Origin: Tulasnella sp. 424
Lineage: Eukaryota > Basidiomycota > Agaricomycetes > Cantharellales > Tulasnellaceae
Assembly (NCBI GenBank): GCA_019633425.1
Contig: WSUB01000006.1
Span: forward strand, 124,001 to 188,000
Direction: 5' to 3'
Length of the DNA: 64,000 bases
Shown: in pieces, positions 1 through 11,290 of the stretch
Position numbering within the stretch: the stretch's first letter is position 1
How the letters are laid out: every line of letters starts with the position of its first letter
Notes under the pieces: model-generated
What the model was told of the DNA's origin: nothing
Databases searched by the model: none
What the model saw: only the letters and a program-made list of their open reading frames with translations
Made by a program: the position numbers and the translations under genes

Positions 1-470
1 ATTTCTAGAATGCGAAGAGCCGCTTGGATAGGGGTTAGTGTTAACGTTGATGTTGATGTTGAAGGTTGAAAGGGGCGTTAGCGAGGCAGGAGATTGGAGG
101 GCACGTAGTCAGTCCAGATTAGAAGGGGGCCGCAGTGCAGCCAGCCGTCGTGTGCAGTGAAGAGACACGCACTCTATTCATCCTTCAACACGATCTACAC
201 CAAGCTTCTTCATAGGCAATACGATATCCTTCGTTGAATCGACGCAGTTCTTGTATAACACGAGACAGATGCGACCAGCTCGTCGCCCAGGAATGCATCC
301 GCTCTAGCGAATGATAATGATCTTCGTTTGTCTGACAACCATGCTCTTGCAGGAGCCTATTTTTCAGCATATTGCGTATGTGCCCGTTGTATGTGGGGTT
401 GGCGTCGAGAGCGAATATACAGGGAAGGGAGGGTGTTGAACAACGGCGCGCGAGGCACGTCACGTCTCAG
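1..470 (-). pseudogene. G-alpha copy G1: exon-2 remnant, continues past the left edge
   Basis: This is a degraded copy of the G-protein alpha subunit gene whose complete version lies at 52125-53654. The part inside the window matches intron 1, exon 2 (about 120-365) and the start of intron 2. The GTP-binding P-loop that reads GSGESGKST in the complete gene is here reduced to about GS-CKSM, so two or three codons are missing and the loop cannot bind nucleotide. A stop follows soon after (…KIIIIR then stop). Exon 1, with the start codon and lipidation signal, is absent. Later exons would lie to the left of the window. Confidence 0.7.
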
Positions 471-969
471 GGGGTAACCGACGAAGCGTGCAAATCGGTA
501 TCCCTGACCTTGACCTTTCCAGCCGGCGTATCCTAGATCAGGCGAGAGAATGTATATATGGATTGTAGGTCACTCTCGAAGCACCGCAAGAGAGCTTGAC
601 GAATCAGAGCCAGCCCTAGCGAGAGAGACGCGGGGAGCTTCGGAAGTTGTCCGAGGACGCACGTGAGCGCGTTAACAGCGTGACAAGAATGCCCCCCGAA
701 GGATCAACCAAACAGCTGGGTCCGTCGGTTGGTCCACGCTGCTTGAAAGAGAACGCAACTAGCTATCCACTCTATAAAATATCCCAGTCCAACCTCCCAG
801 TGGCTACCCGCAGAATAAGACGATGGGTGCGTAATGGCTACGAAGTACTATAACACATTCACAACCAAAAGATGAAGACGAAGAAGAATAAGAAAAGGGA
901 GTAGCTATAGTAAATAGCGGCGATTAACAAGGAGTAATGTACGGAACAAGTGGACAATGGGGCAACCCG
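471..969. other. Array spacer between K1 stop and G1
   Basis: No gene is seen. The segment is the standard 3' spacer of the array, also present after the other kinase copies. Recognisable shared pieces are a TATA-like stretch on the plus strand (about 548-556), the 'cgagagagacgcg' block and the 'cgatctccgcgag'-like block, here degraded. It presumably includes the K1 3' UTR and polyadenylation signal, but I cannot place a cleavage site. Confidence 0.5.
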
Positions 970-3900
970 CTACAAATCTCGTTCCCCATAAGTCAGGCAG
1001 CTTCCTTCTTGGTCCCACTGAGGCAAGAGATCAGCTTCTCTCAATAGCCTGAGTATCAGGAAAATGTTTGCAGATAGAGAAAGGATGAACACAGCCCACA
1101 TGAGGGAGATGAGCAGTTGAGCTGGGATTTTCAGCGAGGAACGGTATGCAGTTGTCGGAACGACCGTCTTGTCGTCCTCCCCGAATTGAGCTTCACTACC
1201 AGCGTCCCCGTTGATCGCTGATGCGGCTTGGCCGGCCGCAAGGCTCCCATTGTCTGCTCCCTCGTTGCCGACATGAGCTTTTCTCGACTCGTTTTGCTCA
1301 TCTCCTCGAGCACTCTCGACTTCGGCGCTAGGGCCAGACGGATCCTCCGACGTCTCAGCGAGCGCGGTCCCCTTCTCTAAACTTCCAGGATTAACGTCTC
1401 CATTCCCGTTCAATACCGCCTCTCGTTGAGAAGAGAGGTTGGAGAGGCCCTGCTGTACCTGTTTATGACCAGTTGCGACCTCCTCGATGGCGCCAGCCTC
1501 ACTTCCTGTCTGAGGAGAGTGATTGGAGATACCCGAAAGAAGTGCACATGTTGACGGTCGATTCCGTGGGTCAAAGTCCCAGCATTGAGGAAGTGCGGAA
1601 TAGAGGAACCGTAGGTAGAGGGCAGATTCCGAATCCACGTCTTCCGCGTCGTTAGGAAGCAAGAGGGAAGCGTCGCCGGGAAGTTCCTTCCGGTGCATAG
1701 CCAGGTAGAATTGGCCCACGGCAGTTCTCTCGGCATAAGGGATCCGGCCTGTTACCACCTATAAATTGAACAACACGCTCCTCAGCGAACGAGAGATTAG
1801 GAGATTGAACACAAGGATAATATACCTGGAAGACGGTACAAGCCCACGCCCATACGTCGCTCTCTAGATTGTGCGAGCGGTCACTCTCCAAAAGAAGCTC
1901 GGGGCTCGCGTATTGCCGAGTGCCTTTGAAGTTCGTTGTCGTAACCGAGCCCGGCAAATCACCTGAACCCCTGACAAACGAAGCCAATCCAAAGCAGCCC
2001 AAGACGGCGTTCATTTGGGAGTCTATCAATACTTTAGACTACGAAAAGCTCAGTTTTCTAGGTCGCTGGATGGACGAAAGACTTACCGGCTTCAGGTTCG
2101 CATGGCATATAGGGGGATCCAAACTATGAAGGTATGCGAGCCCGGCAGTGATTCCATTCACCTAAAAATCAAAGTAAGCTCGAAGAATGATCGCTTACTG
2201 TTTAGAATGTCAGGCTCACGAATCCAACCCTTTGTTTAACATCAGGCTTGTGGCGCTCGATATAATTTAACACGTTGCCGTTGACCATGAGTGCGGAGAT
2301 GAGCAGTGGAGATTCATATTTTTCATCCAAGTAGTAACCAATGAGCTCTACAATGTTCGGATGTTTGGTTTTGGCCCATATGTTCAGTTCCCTCTCTAGG
2401 CGCTAGAGAAATATCGTTAGTGTAACGTGAACGGGTTATTTGAGCTGCTGTTACCGACCTTCGCTAGTTGAACACGCTCTCCATGGCCCCATGCCGGGCT
2501 GAACCTTTTGACTGCGACTTCTCGGAGGATCCATGATGCTTTGTTCAGAGTGCCCAAAACGACCCTTCCGTAATTCCCTTGACCGAGTTCGGAATTCTCA
2601 ACTATACGCAGACGCTGTGGAGGGATCAAGAGGTGGGCCAGCTCTTCTAGTGTTGCCTTGCATCGGGTTAGACGTCAATCGCTGCATTTTGATATCCTGG
2701 TGGTAGGAAAGTTGAAAGACGTACCACTACCGAGTTCCCAGCGTCATCCTCAAAATAAAACCTGAACACTTGCCGGCGGAGTACAGAGATTGGAGGTCGC
2801 TCCCTTGGCTTGTAATCCCAACAGAGAGGGAGGTAGGAGTGCAACAACCTCAATGTGAATGCATACGCCGGTGTGGGGGCATCGGGAACGAGGTCAAGGA
2901 GCGTGTCTAGCCGCCCAGGAGCCCTGCGATCAATGAAGGAGTCGAAAAGGCAAACTTCTTCTCCAGGCTCGGTAAACGGCCGTTTGTCGGTGAGAATCTA
3001 ATCAGAAAGGGATGAGCATTGAGATGACCAATCAGCGTCATCCAGAATGTTAATCCGAGCTGCATTTACTTCAAAGACAACACATCCCCAAGACCAAACA
3101 TCGCTCGCTCCACCTGTTACATGAGTTCCGTCCAAGTAACTCTCTGGGCTGGTGTAATTGCTCGGAGAATAGCCAACAATTTCATATGGCCCCCAATTGG
3201 TCAGAACCGCATGAAGATTCTCGTCAATCAGTACATTGCGCTAGGAGTGCCGTTAGTCGCGTTGTGTCATATATATAGTTATGCACAGAAAAGTAATCAC
3301 CGGTTCTAGATCCCAGCGCCAAATTGGTGGCCATTGGCCATGCAGGTAAGCCAAACCTGCTGTCACATCCCGGACCTTGCAGTGAAAGAAAAAATGAGGA
3401 ACTCATTTTGGCGATCTCAAAGCGGTTCACTCACGAAACCGAGTCGCTGAACTACTCCCACCGGAGCTCTGTTGAGAAAATCGCGGATATTGCCATTGAT
3501 CGAATAAGGCCAGATTAGTTGGTCAATCCTGTTATTGTGCTTTAGAGTGTAGCCCAGAAGTCCAAGCACATTTGGATGTTGTACGTCCTTCCAGTCCTCG
3601 ATGAGTCTGGCGATGTCCTGGGAATGAGGCCGGCGTCAGGGCAAATGCGATAAAAGAGACCTCCCCAACACTGACCGAGGCACTCGGGAGTTTGTAACGG
3701 CGAGACTCGTGTTCTCGAACCCGCTTCACGGTCACGTCCCTTGGTGATTGAGAAACTTCGTCTAGTGTCGCTACCGACATCTTGGAATCGGAAACCCTGG
3801 CGAGAGTGTCTCCGACGACTGTTAGTCGTTCACGGGCGATAACTAGATGAGTTGTATTGAACAATATTGCTTCCTATGAAGGCAGCCAAAGTCTGATCCT

Positions 3901-4054
3901 GTTGCTCCAAACGAGCAAACAAGACACCCACCAGCTGGGAAGTTGTCTTGTCCGACCGGGCATCGGAGTCAAGAGTGGGCGCCGAACTTGAAAGAGAGGA
4001 CTGCCCCAGGACTGTCGATAGTGGTGTTGCAAATGATACTCTTGCGGTGGTCAT
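970..4054 (-). CDS. K1: tandem kinase-domain membrane protein, both domains predicted catalytically dead
   Basis: Multi-exon gene of the array's kinase family. The N-terminus (MTTARVSFATP, Ser-rich) leads to a first kinase-like domain with no Gly-rich loop. The second domain keeps a Gly loop (GQGNYGRVVLG, about 2575) and VAVK lysine. However, the catalytic loop reads HANLKP (about 2093-2110) where other copies read HADLKP, the following metal-binding Asn is Lys (SKVLID instead of ANVLID, about 2030), and DFG is CFG (about 1990). The activation-segment end is GTRQYASPE rather than GTPRYMSPE. The reading frame is otherwise open through DVWAWAC, the acidic linker and a C-terminal transmembrane segment (about 1040-1125) to …ERDL. 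It is therefore either a functional double pseudokinase or an early pseudogene. Neighbours are G-alpha scraps G1 downstream and G2 upstream. Confidence 0.7.
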
Positions 4055-4671
4055 TGTAGAGTTGAGGGCAAGCCGGTGGACGAAAGAAGGGAAGGTGTGG
4101 CTTTGATCAAGCTCTCGGCAGCTTTGTTGTGTTGTTTATCGGCGTTATTCAAAGAGGGTTGAGTAGGGTGCTGGCTGGACGTTGGGTGGGTTGAGAACGG
4201 GAACTTCCGCGGTTCACGGTCCACGGGTACCTGGACTTGTTTCCGTACGCGGACTTTCTGGCACTGCCCCCATCTCGCTCCTAACGGGGTTTACCCGCGT
4301 GCCGCTCAACCGTCCACCCACCGAAAGCTCCAAGTCGCAGCCCGAGCCTGGAGAGAAGATTACCATAATGCACGTATATGACCACGAAAACGGAGGAAAA
4401 GTACACTTGAGGAACCAGAGGAGAAGGGACAGAACATGGAGAGGAGAGAAATAAGCCACGGGGACGGAAGGAAAGAAAGGAGGGATACAGAGGCAGAAAC
4501 AAGGAACGGGGAGCAGGCAGGAAACAAAGAGGTCGTGTCGAGGGAGTAATAGCGAGGATGAGAGTCGAAATTGAACCATGGGCCACTCGGGAGGACGGGG
4601 AAAGAGGGAGAAGAATGGGATACTAGACCAACGGGGTTTGGTAATATCGAAACGTTCAAGAGCATGTATTT
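4055..4671 (-). promoter_or_regulatory. Upstream module of K1
   Basis: This gene-free stretch is the module found upstream of nearly every kinase copy. Reading the minus strand it contains a pyrimidine-rich tract (purines on the plus strand, about 4400-4620) and a motif equivalent to the 'gtatgtatatatggttac' box of other copies, here degenerate (about 4365-4385). Long open frames such as 4214-4927 minus (many F, S, P, L) are by-products of the CT-rich composition. CT-rich promoters are typical of filamentous fungi. Which part is core promoter and which is 5' UTR or leader intron is not decided by sequence alone. Confidence 0.5.
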
Positions 4672-4800
4672 TGAGCACATCGCGTCTGCCGCCGTTGTAT
4701 GCGTGGTTAGCGTCGAGAGCGAATCCTTGGGATGGTTGGTGCTGACAGAACAACGGACGCGCGAGGTACGTCTCAGGGGGTGGATCTGAAGTGTTGTGCG
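4672..4800 (-). pseudogene. G-alpha copy G2: scrap of intron 1 and its upstream flank only
   Basis: About 130 bases match the intron-1 region and flank of the exon-1-less G-alpha copies (blocks shared with G1, G8 and G9 such as 'ttagcgtcgagagcgaat' and 'cgcgcgaggtacgtctcaggggg'). All coding exons are missing: the sequence passes directly from this scrap into the K1 upstream module. This looks like an internal deletion that removed the G-alpha body while leaving both flanks. Confidence 0.5.
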
Positions 4801-5265
4801 TCAGCGTCCCGGAGGTGTCGGCGAGGAAATGTATAGAGACAGTGAATAACACTAGTATACTACTGGTCACTCTCAAAAGCGTCGGAAGAGGGCTTGACGA
4901 ACCAGAGTCAAACTTGGCGAGAGACACGCCGCGGGGTCAAACTTTGGAACGCCTTTTCGATCTCCGCGAGTTGCCCCTGCGACGCACGTGTGCGCATTGA
5001 CCCCGCCCGTTATAAACACGAAGTCTGATACACCGTGGAGGATCACGAACCCGACACGAGTAGCTATTCGACTTTAAAAATATGTCAATCCAACCTCCAA
5101 ATAAATATCCACGGGCTACATAAGATGGATAGGGCTGGCGAGGTAGCAAACATCAATCAGGAAAAATAAAGAAGACGAGGGGTCGTAGAAGCCGGAGCAT
5201 AGCGGTGACGAGCAACGAGTGATAAATGGACCAAGCGGACAAAGGAGTGACCCGCTACAAATCTT
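4801..5265. other. Array spacer between K2 stop and G2
   Basis: No gene is seen. The segment contains the conserved 3' spacer blocks of the array (for example 'gacgaaccagagtc', 'cgatctccgcgagttg', 'gacgcacgtg') followed by an AT-richer part leading to the K2 stop codon. Confidence 0.5.
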
Positions 5266-5272
5266 GTTCCTG

Positions 5273-8200
5273 TTATGTTGCGCGGGTTGTTTCTTGATCC
5301 CGCGAAGGAAAGGAATCAGCTTTTCTCAGCAGCAGGAAGATATTTGCCGAGATGGAAAGGATGAGCGCTGTCGCCCAGATGAGTGTACTGAGGGGTTGGT
5401 TTGAGATTTTCAGCAAGGAGCGATATGAGGTAATCTTGGTGACCGCCTTGTCATTCTTTCCGAGCCGTGGTTCACGATCGGCGTCCCTTTCCATCGCTGA
5501 TGCGTCCTGGCCAGCCCTGGAGTTTTCCGCATTTGTTCCTTCGGCTTCGGGATGAGCGTCTGTCGGCACCCCTTGCCAATCCTCTCGAGCACGCTCGACT
5601 GCTGCGCAACTCCCAGACGGATCCTCCGATGTCTCGACGAGTTTTTTTCCCTCCTCCAAACCCCCGGATGCGACGTCCTCATTCCCATTAAACGAGGTTT
5701 CTCGTCGAGAAGAGGGATCGGAGAGGACCTGCTGTGTCTGTGTACCACCAGATGTAAAGTCCTTGTTCCCGTTGGCCTCGGGTCCTATCTGAGTTGGAGA
5801 GGTGTCGCAGAGGTGCGAAAGAAGTGCGCATATCGAGGGCCGGTTTTGAGGGTTAAACTCCCAACACTGAGGAAGTGTGGAAGAGAGGAACCGCAAGTTT
5901 AGAGCAGATTCCGAATCCCTGACTTCCGCGTCGTTAGGAAGCAAGAGGACAACATCGCCGGGAAGTTCCTTCCGGTCCATCGCCAGGTAGAATTGAACGT
6001 CGCCAGTGATCTCGGCATAAGGGATCCGTTCTGTTACAGCTGTTTTCATAACGATAGGCATTCCCACGTTCTACGGGACTTCGCCCACCTCGCAGTCTCC
6101 CCTCATAATTCTCCCAATTCTCAATATATCCCATTTATTTATCTATATTGTAAATACGAATGTATATACGAGTAATAGAGCAAGTTTATAGGACAATAGA
6201 TAGATTTTTAGGAGAATTAGAATTTTGAGGCCAATTATGCCCTAAAACCTGGAGAACTTGACCATGAGGTACCCAGCCTGGCAGAGTAGGACTAATACTA
6301 AATAGAAATATGTGTGTTAGTGCTGGTGGCGATACGATTTCATTTTGGGGGTTTATCTCCCTTGTTACCCTCCTTTGACTTTGTTACATTTATAATTCTC
6401 TCATTTTGGATCGGGTCATCACCAAATCTAACCCACATTTTTGTATTTAGTATTCATCGTTCTCTGCTGAGTTTGAAGCCTCATGGTTCAAATCTCCAGG
6501 TTTTAGTGCATGATTAGCCCCAAAATTCCAATTCTCCTAAAAATCCAGCTATTGTCCTATAAACTTGCTCTATTACTCGTATATACATTCGTATTTACAA
6601 TATAAGAAAAAAAATAGGATATATGAAGAAATGGGAGAATTATGGGGGTGGGGTGTGAGGTGGGCAGAGTCCCGTAGAACGTGGGAATGCCTATCGTTAT
6701 GAAAACAGCTGTAATACCTATAAATTGAACACGCCCCTCAGCACAGATCCGAAGATTAAACGCAAGCATAATGTACCTGGAAAACGGTGCAACCCCATGC
6801 CCATACGTCGCTCCCAAGTTTGTGCTTACAGTCACTCTCCATAAGAAGCTCGGGGCTCATGTATCGCGGAGTGCCTTTGAGGCTCGTTGTCGTAACCAAA
6901 CCCGACAGACCAGCTGAACCACAGACGAACGATGCCAGTCCGAAGTCGCACAAGACCGCATTCATTTGCAAATCTATCAGTACGTTTGCCTACGGAAATT
7001 TCAGCCCTGTGGGTCGCCTGGATGGACAAAGCACCACTCACCGGTTTCAGGTCCGCATGGCATATAGCGGGATCAAAATTATGGAGGCATGCGAGCCCGG
7101 CAGTTATGCCCTTCACCTGCAAATCAAAATGGTTTTAGAGACCGATCGCTTACGACTCGGATTTTAGGCCCACGAATGCGATCCTCTGCTCAATATCAGG
7201 CTTGTAGCGCTCGATGTAATCCAGCACGTTGCCGTTGGTCATGAGGGCTGAGATCAGTAGTGGAGATTCATATTTTTCGTCCAAATAGTAGCCAATGAGC
7301 TCAACAACGTTCCGATGTTTGATTTTGGCCCATATGTTGAGTTCCCTTGCCAGACGCTAGAGAAATGCTGTAAGTGTTACGTGGACAGAGTTATTGAATC
7401 ACTTGGCCCTACCTTCGCTAATCGAACACGTTCTCCGCGGGTTCCTACCGCCTTCAGCCTCTTGACGGCGACATCTCGTGGGGTCGACGATGCCTCATCC
7501 AGAGTGCCCAAAACGACCTCTCCGTAGTTCCCTTCACCGAGTGTGGAACGGTCAACGATGCGCAGGCGTTCTGGAGGGATCAAGAGGTGGGCTAGCTCTT
7601 CGAGTGTTGCCTTGCATTAGATCGGAAGTCAATTACCGTGTTTGTTATCCCGGGACCAGATAACCTGAAACACGTACCACTACAGAATCCCCAGCATCAT
7701 CTTCGAAAGAAAACATGAACACTTGGCGGCGGGGGAGAGAGATTGAAGGCCGCTTCCTTGGCTCATACTCCCAACAGAGAGGTAGGTAGGAGTGCAATAA
7801 CCTCAATGTGGAAGCATACTCCGGTTTAGGAACATCGGCAACAAGACTAAGGAGCATGTCGGGCTGTCCAGGAGCTTCGCGTTGAACTATGGAATAGAAA
7901 ACCTGATAGTCTCCATACTCGTCAAATGGCCGTTTGTCGGTGAGAATCTGATCAGAGAGAGATGAGGGTCAGGGTGAGCAACCAGCTTGATCCAATACGT
8001 TATTCCGGAATGCACTTGCTTCGAAGGTAACACATCCCCAAGCCCAGACATCACCTGCAACTATTGCCGAATCGTCCAACAATCCTTCCGGGCTTGTATA
8101 TCTGAATTCATCCCAAGGGAGATGATACATCTTCTCCACTTCAAAATCACTCACAACTGCATTGAAATTTTCGTCAATCAGTATACTGTACTGGAGACCC

Positions 8201-9011
8201 GGAGTGCCGTTAGTCAGGGTCTGTCTCATATATACAGACATGCACAGAAAAGTGATCACCGGTTCTAATTTGCCGTGACAAACTGGTGGACTTTGACTAT
8301 GCAGGTAGTTTAGCCCGGCTGCCACATCCCGCACCTTCCAATGCAAAAAAATTGAATCTTTCACTTTGGAGATATGGAAGTGATTCACTCACAAATCCGA
8401 GTCGCTGAGCTACTCTCACTGGAGCTTGGCTGAGAAAATCCCGGACATTGCCATTGGTCGGATAAGGCGAGATTAGCTGGTCGATCTTATTCTCGTGCTT
8501 TAGGGTGTAGCCTAGAAGGCCAAGGACATTCGGACGCTTGAGGCCCTTCCAGACCTGGATGAATCTGGCAATTTTCTAGGGGAGAGGCTCGAATAAGAGC
8601 AAATACTTAGATAAAACCCGCCCTTTCGCAACGCTGACCAGGTTCCGCTGAGCAAACGAAAACGAATATTGCCGAATTCGCCTCACGGTCACGTTCCTCG
8701 GTGATTGAGAAGCTTCGTCTAGTGTGCCTAAGAATATCTCGAAAACGGTATTACTGGTGGGAGCTTCTCCCACAACTGCTAGCCGTTCAGGAGCGACGAT
8801 GAAATGAGCGGTATCGTCGAATATCGCTTCCTTTGAAGGCAACTAAGGTCTGATCTTGTCGCACCAGACGAGCAAACGGTGCACCCACCAGCTCGCTCGG
8901 GTCGGGAGTTGTCTCGTCCGACGACTCGAGAGTGAGCGCCGAACGTGCAAGAGAGGACTCACCCGAGTCTGTTGATGGTGGTGCAACGAATGAGACTCTT
9001 GTGCTGGCCAT
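5273..9011 (-). pseudogene. K2: tandem kinase gene interrupted by a MITE
   Basis: Kinase-family copy starting MASTRVSFVAPPSTDSG. Domain 1 is a pseudokinase (HGKLEP and DFE in place of HRD and DFG, about 8270 and 8150) with the αF-region DVWAWGC. Domain 2 has GEGNYGEVVLG (about 7535), VAVK, HADLKP (about 7050), DFG (about 6945) and GTPRYMSPE. The exon that should begin VLTGRIPYAE is split by a 675-base TIR element (6037-6711) three bases before the ACA codon. The C-terminal part (linker plus transmembrane segment, about 5330-5420) continues on the far side and ends a few residues early (…ETTRAT stop, where other copies have …SRPTYQERDL). Unless splicing removes the element, the product would lose its C-lobe end, linker and membrane anchor. 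A frame entering from the element (MGMPIVMKTAVTERIPYAE) is a read-through artefact. Confidence 0.75.
6037..6711. mobile_element. MITE, 675 bp, TA target duplication, long terminal inverted repeats
   Basis: The two ends are inverted copies: the left begins CAGCTGTTTTCATAACGATA and the right ends with its reverse complement. The inverted match continues with a few mismatches for about 235 bases on each side (6037-6275 and 6475-6711), so the transcript could fold into a long hairpin. TA flanks both ends (6035-6036 and 6712-6713); removing the element and one TA restores the CTGTTAATACCT sequence found at this point in the other kinase copies. No transposase frame is present. TA duplication fits the Tc1/mariner superfamily; the terminal sequence is not one I recognise. 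It sits inside a coding exon of K2. Confidence 0.88.
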
Positions 9012-9234
9012 AGTAAATGTGATGTCGGTGGTTGAGAGAAGGGAAAGGGTACGAGCTATTTTCTGCCCGTCCTCCTGGGAACCTCAGGCCCCCGCGAGAG
9101 AAGTGGTTTTGATCAAGGGCTAGTCCGGCGCGGTGATAATCTAAATTTATTACGCGCGAGCAGTGGACGTCGCGGTGCGCGGGGGGACAGTACCCCAGAT
9201 ACCCCGCTTAACAACCACTATCAGGCGACCAGAA
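9012..9234 (-). promoter_or_regulatory. Shortened upstream region of K2
   Basis: Only the gene-proximal part of the usual upstream module is present ('gtggttgagagaagggaaagggtacgagc'-type block). The distal CT-rich part and TATA-like box are missing, and the sequence passes into G-alpha scrap G3 within about 220 bases. K2 may therefore have lost its promoter as well as its open frame. Confidence 0.4.
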
Positions 9235-9652
9235 GAACCCGGACCCGGTCGTATTCGGACAAGATGATGCAGAAGGTGACGGCTTCGAAGCAGTGGATTC
9301 ATTGTTCACTTTTGGAGCGTTGGCCGCAGACGTCGAACATGCTATTCGGTGGATAAGCTGTCAGTTGCACTATTAGGAACCTGAACGGGCGAGTGGGTTC
9401 ACGCACTGCATCGACAGCGTACCCTTATAAACCTTCTCTCCGTAATCCCCGTCGTCTTGCCTTCTCTCTTAGTCACGTCGCTCTCTTTCGGTATGTGGTC
9501 CCCCTGAACAATCCGTTGCACCTGCGAGAGGCAATAGCTTGCCCAATCTACGAGGTAAAGCTGGGAACCGTGGTCTATGACGGTTCCGATGATGGGTTCT
9601 CTCCCATAGCGAGCCAATGACGTTAGGATGTCCGGTACGAGACGGAACGATG
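9235..9652 (-). pseudogene. G-alpha copy G3: fragment of two middle exons
   Basis: The segment matches the G3-motif exon start (degraded MFDVGGQ… about 9250-9345) and the switch-I exon (about 9410-9650), separated by an intron-like stretch. The frames are broken: for example the plus-strand 'ctctcttagtcacgtcg' region no longer encodes the RARAKTTG motif cleanly. Exons 1, 2, 5 and 6 are absent. The upstream end is fused directly to a kinase fragment at 9655. Confidence 0.65.
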
Positions 9653-9654
9653 GG

Positions 9655-9822
9655 CCTCGAAGGAAAACATGAACACTTGGCAGCGGAGGAGAGAGATTGG
9701 AGGCCGCTTCTTCGGTTCATACTCCCAACAGAGATGTAGGTAGGAGTATAATAACCTCAATGTAGATACATACTCCGGGTTAGGAGCATCGGGAACAAGA
9801 CTAAGGAGTATCTCGGGCTGTC
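9655..9822 (-). pseudogene. Kinase fragment (C-lobe of the first kinase domain)
   Basis: These 168 bases match the end of the first kinase domain in the full copies (the region encoding …LRLLHSYLPLCWEYEPKKRP… and the following RRQVFMFSFE block) but nothing before or after it. It is joined at 9653-9655 to G-alpha fragment G3 and at about 9822 to unrelated AT-rich sequence. It is probably all that remains of a kinase copy that once lay between G3 and G4. Confidence 0.7.
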
Positions 9823-10225
9823 AATATATAAGATTGAGGTTACATAAGTATCTAGCAGGGAGAGTCCCACCTTCAGAGGCGCGGGATAGGCAGAGATATA
9901 ATAAAAATTTCCGCCAAAACGGAGGAATATATATACTTTGGTCAAAATCCATCGGACTATCCATTCTATCAGTGAAAGGGGTGCTAATAGAAGTGGCTCG
10001 ATCAAGCTTTCATGGCACCGCCATCGTCAGGCTCCTTACGGATCTACCGGCGTGCCTGAACCTGTCAACCCACAAACTGCAAGTTGGGTCCCGAGCCAGG
10101 AGAGAAGCTGACATCAAGATATGTGTCTAGGGTTATATAAAAAATGAAAACCAAGGCAAAATACTTCGAGAGTACGTGAGGAATAAGGGGAGAAAGAACA
10201 CCACATGGAAGAGAAATACACCAGC
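9823..10225. other. Unassigned AT-rich segment followed by a partial upstream module
   Basis: 9823-9985 is AT-rich sequence not shared with other units. 9990-10225 resembles the promoter-type module ('gcccgagccaggagagaagctgac…gggttatataaaaaatg…caaaatacttcgagagtacgtgaggaa') but stops abruptly at about 10225, where unrelated sequence begins. No gene is seen. Confidence 0.4.
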
Positions 10226-10393
10226 TGATATCCGTTGTGTATGAAGGGTCGTACTACGGGAAAGATTAACTTGGAGCGTCAACCCGCAAGTAGTCCTTTG
10301 AAGATATCTGACATAGCAATAGTCGAAAGGCTAGGGCTGATTCGAATTCGTAGCCGGTGGGCACCGATTCCGCTTGCAATGAGGAACTGTGTC

Positions 10394-10722
10394 CTAGCTG
10401 GATTCTCGCTTTTTGTCGATGCATTTGTCGCAAGGAGTTCTCCGGTCGTATTTCAGCCTCAGTCGTTTGCACTAGGGAGGGGGGTTCCGTTCCAGTCCAG
10501 ATCAGAACGAGGCACGGAGCGGTATTGCTAGGTCGGCGACAAACGGCTCACATCCATGCAGATCAGAGTCACTCTCGCAGCGGGTCGGATTGGCCTGTTT
10601 GGGGTACCTGTGGACGAGCTGGGTTCTTGAGATTCGACGGCGGAACCGGCCTCTTCATCAAAGTGCCCCATCTCCTTCTCTTCGTGAATTGTGGGATTTT
10701 CCATATTGGATCGTAGGAGCAC
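10394..10722 (-). pseudogene. Fragment of a Zn(II)2Cys6 transcription-factor gene
   Basis: A minus-strand frame starts MLLRSNMENPTIHEEKE at 10722 and runs to about 10573 (…PIRPAAR), where a GTGACT donor can be proposed. A CCCTAG acceptor at 10472 opens a second exon that reads CKRLRLKYDRRTPCDKCID before a stop at 10394. That is the core of a fungal Zn(II)2Cys6 binuclear cluster (C-x2-C-x6-C-x5-12-C-x2-C-x6-8-C): the basic RLRLK and the PCDKC pair are clear. The expected KCD is KYD, the first Cys of the first pair would have to come from exon 1 and is not seen, and the frame ends at once. I read it as a broken piece of a nuclear regulator inserted into the array. The family call rests on a short motif only. 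Confidence 0.5.
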
Positions 10723-11290
10723 GAGAGTGCGGTTGGGTGGGTTTACAGCTTTGTTGAATGGTCGTATCTTTTTACTGCTTGAAAATTAATGAAAAAAAAT
10801 GGCGAATATTCGTTGGGTTGCCGGTGGGCCTTGTCGTGGTGAGTTTGAATGGGGTATCCGAACGGAGGGTAGTGGGTGTAATAAGAGGATAGAACGGAGA
10901 GGATGGAGGATGGGAGGGGAGGGGGAGAAGAGAGAGAGTAACTTGGTTTATTAGTTTAGAGGACGTACTGTACTTAGATGAAATCGAACGTCAGCGGGTT
11001 CCAAGAGCGACAATCCGACCCTACCGGCGTCTTGCCCTCGAGTGAAACATCTCACCTCCCATTCACCCACACTCTTCAATTAAGCCACCAACAAAAAACG
11101 AGAGCTGATCGTCACAAATCCCGCATCGGGTGCAAGCATTTTACAGACTACTCGAGAATGAAAAAAAGCGCCCGCCGTCTGTATATATCGAAATATCAGT
11201 GTCCGCGCGCCGTAGATCGGTGGAATTCGCTCCCCCCGCCGAGCAAATGCATCCGACGAGATGGGACGCATCGGGCGGAGGGCGGAAACA
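10723..11290. other. Unassigned intergenic sequence
   Basis: This stretch between the transcription-factor scrap and the next upstream-module remnant contains an A-rich run (about 10785-10800) and a purine-rich plus-strand tract (about 10880-10945). I see no coding region, RNA gene or repeat that I can name. Confidence 0.3.

Noticed and set aside
185..463. ORFs starting MTCLARR/MTCFARR/MCLARP upstream of G-alpha exon 2 in several units
   Set aside because: They correspond to intron 1 and flank of the G-alpha gene read in a shifted frame; similarity between units is due to duplication.
7969..8388. Apparent stop after NNVLDQAGCSP in K2 (and similar ends in K5 and K6)
   Set aside because: A 51-base-class intron with donor GTATTGG, branch CTGAC and acceptor ATCAG fits here in every copy and restores SAFRNN-ILTDKRPF, so the stop is intronic.
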